Origin: Saccharomonospora piscinae
Lineage (GTDB): Bacteria; Actinomycetota; Actinomycetes; Mycobacteriales; Pseudonocardiaceae
DNA: 33,109 nucleotides
Assembly: GCF_005862235.1 (NCBI RefSeq)
Contig: NZ_VCEK01000008.1
Location: 1-33,109 of the forward strand
Reading direction: 5' to 3'
Under the pieces are notes generated by a model. The model made no database searches, was not told where the DNA came from, and was given only the letters and a program-made list of their open reading frames with translations. Position 1 is the stretch's first letter. Each line of letters starts with the position of its first letter. A program made the position numbers and the translations under genes. Positions 29,258-33,109 of the stretch are shown here, piece by piece.

Positions 29258-30628
29258 TCAGCCCCGCGCCAGGCTCGTCACTCGCTGGTAGTGAGGCTGG
29301 TACGTCACGGTGACCTTGGTGTCGCGGCGGCCGTGCCGGTTCTTCGCGAGCAGGATGTCCAACTCACCGCCGCGACCTTCGGATTCTTCTGGCAGGTGCA
29401 ACAGCAGCACATTCGCCGAGTCCTGTTCGATGTCGCCGGACTCACGCAGGTCCACCAGTCGCGGCTCGCGGCCTTCCGCGTCGCGATTGAGCTGGTGCAC
29501 GACAAGCATGTGCACCTCGAACTCGGACGCCAACGCCCGAAGCGCCTGCATGGTCTCCGCCAACTCGAGCTGCCGTCGTTCGTAGCGCTGGGTGGCTCGC
29601 ATGATGCCGAGGTAGTCCACTACAACCAGGCCCGGCGCCTCGTGGCTGGACCTTTCACAGTTCTTGATCAGCCAGCGCAGCCGGTGCCGTAGGTGGGTCA
29701 CGCTGATCGCGGAGGCGTAGTCGGTGAACAGCGGCGCTCCGGCGAGCTTGTCCTTGGCCTGTTGGAGTCGCCGCAGGTCGTCGTCGCTCAACAGGCCGGG
29801 ACGCACGAGCGCTTCGTGCTGGACCCGTGCCTGTGCCGCCAGAGTGCGGCGCACCATCTGCGTCTTGGACATTTCCAGCGCAGCGAAGAACACCGGGATG
29901 CGGCAGTTGACTGCGACGTGCTGGGCGATCGTCGATGCCACCATCGACTTGCCCACGCTCGTGCGGGCAGCCAGCGTCGTCACGTCACCCGGCTCCATGA
30001 TCAGCTGGTCATCGAGGTCCGTGAGACCGGTGGCGAACCGGGGAGGCTGTGGGTCGAGCAAGTCGGCCCACACCTCGTCCACGTCGTCGGCAAGGGACTG
30101 GACGACATCCTGCTCCTGGCCGCTGTCGAGGGAGGCCAACGCCTCGGTCGCATAGTCGACCGCGCTGGCAAGCAAGTCACCGTCCCACGCTCGCGCCGCG
30201 GCGCGCTGGATGAGGTTCTGGCCGATCTCGTGCATACGGCGCCGGTGAGCGTCGTTCACCACGCCGTTGGCCAACGTCTCGGCCGCGCTGGCGTTGGTGG
30301 CCACCTCCAGCAGTTCGAGAACGTAGCCGCCGCCTCCGACCCTCTCCAGCTCCTCACGGCGGAACAGCTCGTTGACCAGCACCGTGGGGTCGACGGACTG
30401 GTGCTGTCCGAGGATGTCGACGCACGCGGCAGCGATCGCGGCGTGAGCAGGGCGGTGGAATGCTTTCGGCTGGCAGATGTCGAGCAAACGAGCGCCCACC
30501 CCGGTGGGGTGATCGAGGCGCCCTTCAGCGAGCACGGTGCCGAGGACCGCGCGCTCGGCGTGAACGATCTCGTCAGGGGCGTCCCAAGTGTTCATGTCGC
30601 TGGTGTGGGGCATCCTGGTGATGGACAT
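29258..30628 (-). CDS. dnaB: DnaB-like replicative helicase
   Basis: This is a 456-residue protein, starting at ATG 30628 with GGAGAGA upstream. The N-terminal DnaB domain (about 20-130) contains ERAVLGTVL and FHRPAHAAIAAAC. The RecA-like C-terminal domain has Walker A AARTSVGKS (about 220-228), the FFAALEMSKTQMVRR segment, Walker B VVVDYLGIM, then LVVHQLNRDAEGREP, SGDIEQDSANVLLL and ILLAKNRHG, all in DnaB order. It would unwind the replication fork as a hexamer. Together with the probable initiator upstream it forms the replication module. Length matches bacterial and plasmid DnaB proteins. Confidence 0.94.
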   Translation of the reverse strand: MSITRMPHTSDMNTWDAPDEIVHAERAVLGTVLAEGRLDHPTGVGARLLDICQPKAFHRPAHAAIAAACVDILGQHQSVDPTVLVNELFRREELERVGGGGYVLELLEVATNASAAETLANGVVNDAHRRRMHEIGQNLIQRAAARAWDGDLLASAVDYATEALASLDSGQEQDVVQSLADDVDEVWADLLDPQPPRFATGLTDLDDQLIMEPGDVTTLAARTSVGKSMVASTIAQHVAVNCRIPVFFAALEMSKTQMVRRTLAAQARVQHEALVRPGLLSDDDLRRLQQAKDKLAGAPLFTDYASAISVTHLRHRLRWLIKNCERSSHEAPGLVVVDYLGIMRATQRYERRQLELAETMQALRALASEFEVHMLVVHQLNRDAEGREPRLVDLRESGDIEQDSANVLLLHLPEESEGRGGELDILLAKNRHGRRDTKVTVTYQPHYQRVTSLARG

Positions 30629-30701
30629 CGTCTCTCCGATTCGGTGTCAGGCCCGGCCGGGTGCTGTGGAAGGTGACCGGCCGGGCTTCTTCAACTTCAG
30701 T
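30629..30701. terminator. Hairpin between initiator and helicase genes
   Basis: CCCGGCCGG (30652-30660) and CCGGCCGGG (30677-30685) pair, with CTTCTT on the plus-strand side. Since both genes are on the minus strand, it may attenuate helicase expression or mark a decayed junction. Confidence 0.45.
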
Positions 30702-31796
30702 TCAGGCCGACTTGGTATTCCGCAGACGGCACCCGCGGCAGGGACGCTCGCGCGTCACGCCGTCCTCCTCCTCGACGACCACAAATCCGTAGTCGCATCC
30801 CGGCTCACAATCGAGCTCGAGACGCTCGACGGTCTTCTCAGGCTCGGCGGGCTGCTCAACGGTCTTGGCCGCGCCGCGAGCTCCCTCCCGGGTGATGCCT
30901 TTGCGGGCGAACACCTCGACCAGCTCCGGGTCGTCCTTGAACTCGAGGACCTCGTTCGGGTCCGGTTCTCGAGCGATCTCAGCGGTACGTTCCCTGAACG
31001 CCTTCATCACGTAGGACGGGGGGTTCGACGTCGATTCGATCAGCTTGCGGGCGGCGTACCACCGCACCTGGTCCAGCGTCGCGCCGTACCGGCTCATCGC
31101 CGTGTAAGCGAGGTCCACCAGCTCACTGAACACCTTCGGCGCTGGGGTGATCCCGCGTTTCTTCCATCCCACCGTCAGCAGGGCTGTCTTGACCTTGTCG
31201 CGGGAGACGGGGAGCTCTGGCGACCGAATCGGCAGCGACGTGAGCCGGTTAGCGTCGGAGGCCGCTTGCTGCGCTTCGACCCGGCCGACCTCGGTGCGCC
31301 GGATCGTCACTCGCCCGGCGCGTGGTTTCCGGCCGGCCTTCTCGACCTCCCGGTACGCCAAGTCGCGGTCCACGATGTACCGAGCGCGAGCCTCGGTTCG
31401 GTTGCGCGGACCGAGGTACCCCGCCGGCGGCTCAAGGTTGATCACGTACCGCGCTGGCAGCGGATTACCTGAGGCGTCCCGACGCGGGCGGCGGCGGCCG
31501 GTCTCGGGGTCAACACCACCGTCGAAGATCGTGAGGAAACCGATCCCGACCAGCTCGTTGAGCGGGGCACCGACCTTGTCGGCACGGCCGAGGCCCGCCT
31601 CGTAGGCAAGGTACTCGCGGTCGAGCACGCCGCCGGCGTTGTCGCCTTGGGCGGTGAGGAGATCGTCGGTGAGTAGCTCGGCGATGGTCCGAGCTACCGG
31701 GCTGACTCCGGAGTACTGCACCCACCGCGGGGACAGTCCCACGCTCGGGGCTTGCGCGGCTTGGGTGATGAAGCCCTTGGGCTCTTCGTCTTCCAT
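30702..31796 (-). CDS. Probable plasmid replication initiator/helicase-loader-like protein, 364 aa
   Basis: I start it at ATG 31796, with GAAAGGGA upstream. The N-terminal winged-helix region (about 20-100) includes WVQYSGVSPVARTIAELLTD and LAYEAGLGRADKVGAPLNEL (an HTH with a recognition helix), then GIGFLTIFDGG. Two basic linkers follow (about 100-190). A second helical domain resembles the DnaD-like fold: KVFSELVDLAYTAMSRYGAT, DQVRWYAARKLIES, PPSYVMKAFRERTAEIA. The C-terminus carries a zinc-type cluster (CEPGCDYGF, RPCRGCRL). Winged-helix plus DnaD-like proteins next to dnaB are typical initiators or loaders of phages and plasmids. The assignment is from context and fold pattern. Confidence 0.65.
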   Translation of the reverse strand: MEDEEPKGFITQAAQAPSVGLSPRWVQYSGVSPVARTIAELLTDDLLTAQGDNAGGVLDREYLAYEAGLGRADKVGAPLNELVGIGFLTIFDGGVDPETGRRRPRRDASGNPLPARYVINLEPPAGYLGPRNRTEARARYIVDRDLAYREVEKAGRKPRAGRVTIRRTEVGRVEAQQAASDANRLTSLPIRSPELPVSRDKVKTALLTVGWKKRGITPAPKVFSELVDLAYTAMSRYGATLDQVRWYAARKLIESTSNPPSYVMKAFRERTAEIAREPDPNEVLEFKDDPELVEVFARKGITREGARGAAKTVEQPAEPEKTVERLELDCEPGCDYGFVVVEEEDGVTRERPCRGCRLRNTKSA

Positions 31797-32019
31797 GTCG
31801 GTCCCTTTCGGGTGAGGGACCGGGGTCACACTCGCATCGACCGGTATCGGATACGACGGCTCTCGTTGTATCCTCGATTCTCGACGGTCATCGTGAGTAC
31901 CCCCTCACGCGATGAACGTCAGATCGGATGGGAGTGAACCCCGGTCAGAGTTTGAAGGGCCCCGCGTTCTTGTTTGGCGACAGGCGCGGGGCCTTTTCAC
32001 GTCCAGGGTGTGTCGGGCT
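31797..32019. promoter_or_regulatory. Promoter region of the replication genes, with a terminator hairpin
   Basis: GGATAC-like boxes on the minus strand (GGATACAACGAG near 31872, TATCCGATACC near 31850) could be the promoter for the initiator gene. GGCCCCGCG (31958-31966) pairs with CGCGGGGCC (31985-31993), followed by TTTT on the plus strand; on the minus strand the same hairpin follows the antitoxin-like gene. Confidence 0.55.
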
Positions 32020-32211
32020 CTACACCGGCACCTCCTCGCGGCTCTCACGGGCGCGCTTCTCGGCGAGCGCCTGCTCAGCCTCGTGCCACGTGTCGGCCGG
32101 GACGACCGCGACGTAGGGGCGGTTGTACCGGGTCAGCATGAGGGGGGTGCGGTCGGCTACGACTGCACGCAGCGTCCGGGGCCAGATTTGGGCGAACCGC
32201 TTGAGGTGCAT
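32020..32211 (-). CDS. Phd/YefM-like antitoxin, 63 aa, without a visible toxin
   Basis: I start it at ATG 32211, with AAGGAGA some 12 bases upstream; the frame is open further upstream. The protein has the Phd/YefM pattern: a short N-terminal helix (MHLKRFAQIWPRTLRAVV), the central strands (RTPLMLTRYNRPYVAVVPAD) and a charged C-terminal helix (EAEQALAEKRARESREEVPV). Antitoxins of this fold bind their own operators and a toxin. No toxin gene follows; the next gene downstream is the replication initiator. It may be an orphan used as a repressor of replication genes. Confidence 0.55.
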   Translation of the reverse strand: MHLKRFAQIWPRTLRAVVADRTPLMLTRYNRPYVAVVPADTWHEAEQALAEKRARESREEVPV

Positions 32212-32269
32212 GGGTTCGTCACTCTCCTTCCTCACCAACCAGGGGACTGGCAGCAGGCACACCCTACGT

Positions 32270-32660
32270 CGCTGGTTTAAACCCCGCGATCACTTGGGGT
32301 ATCTACGGCGTGTCGGCCTCAACATCGCCCCGCGCCACATGCCGTTCATCGCCCCAAGTGGCCAACGAATCGATAGAACGCCCTCAGGTCCCCTGTGAGC
32401 CCCCAAGATTTCCTTGTGCGACAACTTACCCCAAGGCAAGCCAAACGTGCCTCTACGGTCCAATCAGGCCACACTACGGGACGGCACGCACCGACAGGGG
32501 AATCACCGACGCACCTCCCGTGGTCTCGACCACTCGACTCCACCACGCTACGACGCCGGATATTCGTCACCCACAGTGATCAACCTTAGGGTTCGTCGGT
32601 GGGTTTCGGCTGGCTTTCGCACGCCATCACGAAACGGTTCGCAGCGGGTTCCCCTCGCGC
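32270..32660. other. Non-coding region with iteron-like motifs, candidate replication origin
   Basis: About 390 bp with no supported gene, less GC-rich than its surroundings. It contains four CCCCAAG motifs: 32293-32299 (reverse strand), 32352-32358, 32401-32407 and 32429-32435. Position upstream of the replication genes suits an origin. Spacings are irregular (about 28-60 bp), so the iteron reading is tentative. Confidence 0.4.
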
Positions 32661-32962
32661 GCGTACGCGCGACGCGCGTTACGCGTGGAGCCTCACGGGC
32701 ACGAGTGCCGCCGTCCGCGAAACCCCCGCCCGTTTCGCGATCCACTGGCGATCACCAGTCGTGACCAACCGCAGCAGCATCCCGTGAGCGAACGGGGTGG
32801 GGTTGGCTGACGACGGGTAGGGGCGGAGAGGCGTACGTGCACTGACCTCCCCGCGTTCTTGCCCTGGGCTCGCGTCGCCCGGCCCGGCGTCAGCCGGGCG
32901 GCGCGAGCCTCCATCAGTCAATCGGAAGGACTCTCTGAGTCCTTCCTCCTTCTGATCTGAGA
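32657..32962. other. Non-coding region with CpG-rich palindromes and a hairpin
   Basis: The perfect palindrome CGCGCGTACGCGCG lies within 32655-32675. Further right, GGAAGGACTC (32924-32933) pairs with GAGTCCTTCC (32937-32946) around a three-base loop. The right part of this hairpin starts the sequence matched by CRISPR spacer 6. Open frames crossing here lack ribosome sites. Confidence 0.5.
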
Positions 32963-33109
32963 GTGACCCCGGAATCCGGTGACAGTCCTGACCTGCGAAA
33001 ACAGGAGGTGTCACCGGAATCCGGTGACACGTGACCCCGGAATCCGGTGACAGTCCTGACCTGCGAAAACAGGAGGTGTCACCGGAATCCGGTGACACGT
33101 GACCCCGGA
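32963..33109. repeat. 68-bp tandem repeats with nested palindromes, cut by the window end
   Basis: Two exact copies (32963-33030, 33031-33098) and the first 11 bases of a third are present. Each unit contains GTGACCCCGGAATCCGGTG at its left, CCTGACCTGCGAAAA in the middle, and the palindrome GTCACCGGAATCCGGTGAC at its right. Exact tandem copies at the very end suggest that the assembly stopped here and that the array is longer. Confidence 0.9.

Noticed and set aside
32655-32690. CpG-rich palindrome CGCGCGTACGCGCG as a recombination or dif-like site
   Set aside because: No spacer-and-arm geometry and no recombinase nearby; alternating CG runs arise easily at this GC content.

Overview
The window looks like an accessory replicon (plasmid, or plasmid-like integrative element) of a high-GC actinomycete. 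The Pseudonocardiales are my guess, by style only. Evidence: very high GC with G/C at third codon positions, frequent GTG/TTG starts, AGGAGG ribosome sites mixed with apparently leaderless genes, a WhiB protein, and a plasmid backbone (ParA/ParB, DnaB-type helicase with a probable initiator, MobC). There is no rRNA, tRNA or chromosomal housekeeping gene. The right end breaks off inside a 68-bp tandem repeat, so it is probably a contig end.

Layout. (1) 1-5340: a plus-strand, phage-like block with hypothetical genes, WhiB, a C5-cytosine methyltransferase, two small zinc-ligand-rich proteins, a DUF5131 (phage Gp37/Gp68) protein and a multi-pass membrane protein. Most junctions overlap, so it is probably translated as one operon. 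(2) 5340-10700: single-gene cargo: an Excalibur remnant, a GIY-YIG protein, a NYN/PIN-like nuclease, a tyrosine recombinase with a core-like palindrome in front of it, a frameshifted gene, and a membrane-anchored PD-(D/E)XK nuclease. (3) 10700-15150: two tiny membrane-peptide genes, each inside its own pair of hairpins, bracketing two DUF3800-like genes and a HEPN-motif/zinc-ribbon protein. This stretch reads like a defence or toxin cluster. (4) 15600-17540: a DNA-binding protein, a RelE-like toxin/antitoxin pair and an SMP-like peptide. (5) 17750-20710: a translationally coupled trio of tyrosine recombinase, HTH protein and zinc-finger recombinase. (6) 20711-22440: a structured non-coding region (possible oriT), MobC and a small membrane protein. 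(7) 22620-25150: a minus-strand run of a Nudix hydrolase and five small genes, two of whose junctions carry the same ~74-bp structured element. (8) 25390-29243: parA-parB, a TnpB nuclease gene and a type I-E-like CRISPR array without cas genes. (9) 29258-32211: DnaB-like helicase, probable initiator and a Phd-like antitoxin, all minus strand. (10) 32212-33109: non-coding sequence with iteron-like motifs and the 68-bp repeat.

Most notable observations: four copies of a 19-bp palindrome lie inside the parB reading frame (probable centromere within the gene). One CRISPR spacer nearly matches the edge of the 68-bp repeat of this same element. Two small membrane-peptide genes share a leader-hairpin/peptide/terminal-hairpin architecture, one with two mutually exclusive leader hairpins. 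No relaxase, type IV secretion, FtsK-like transfer or cas gene is present, so mobilisation and any CRISPR interference would depend on functions outside the window.
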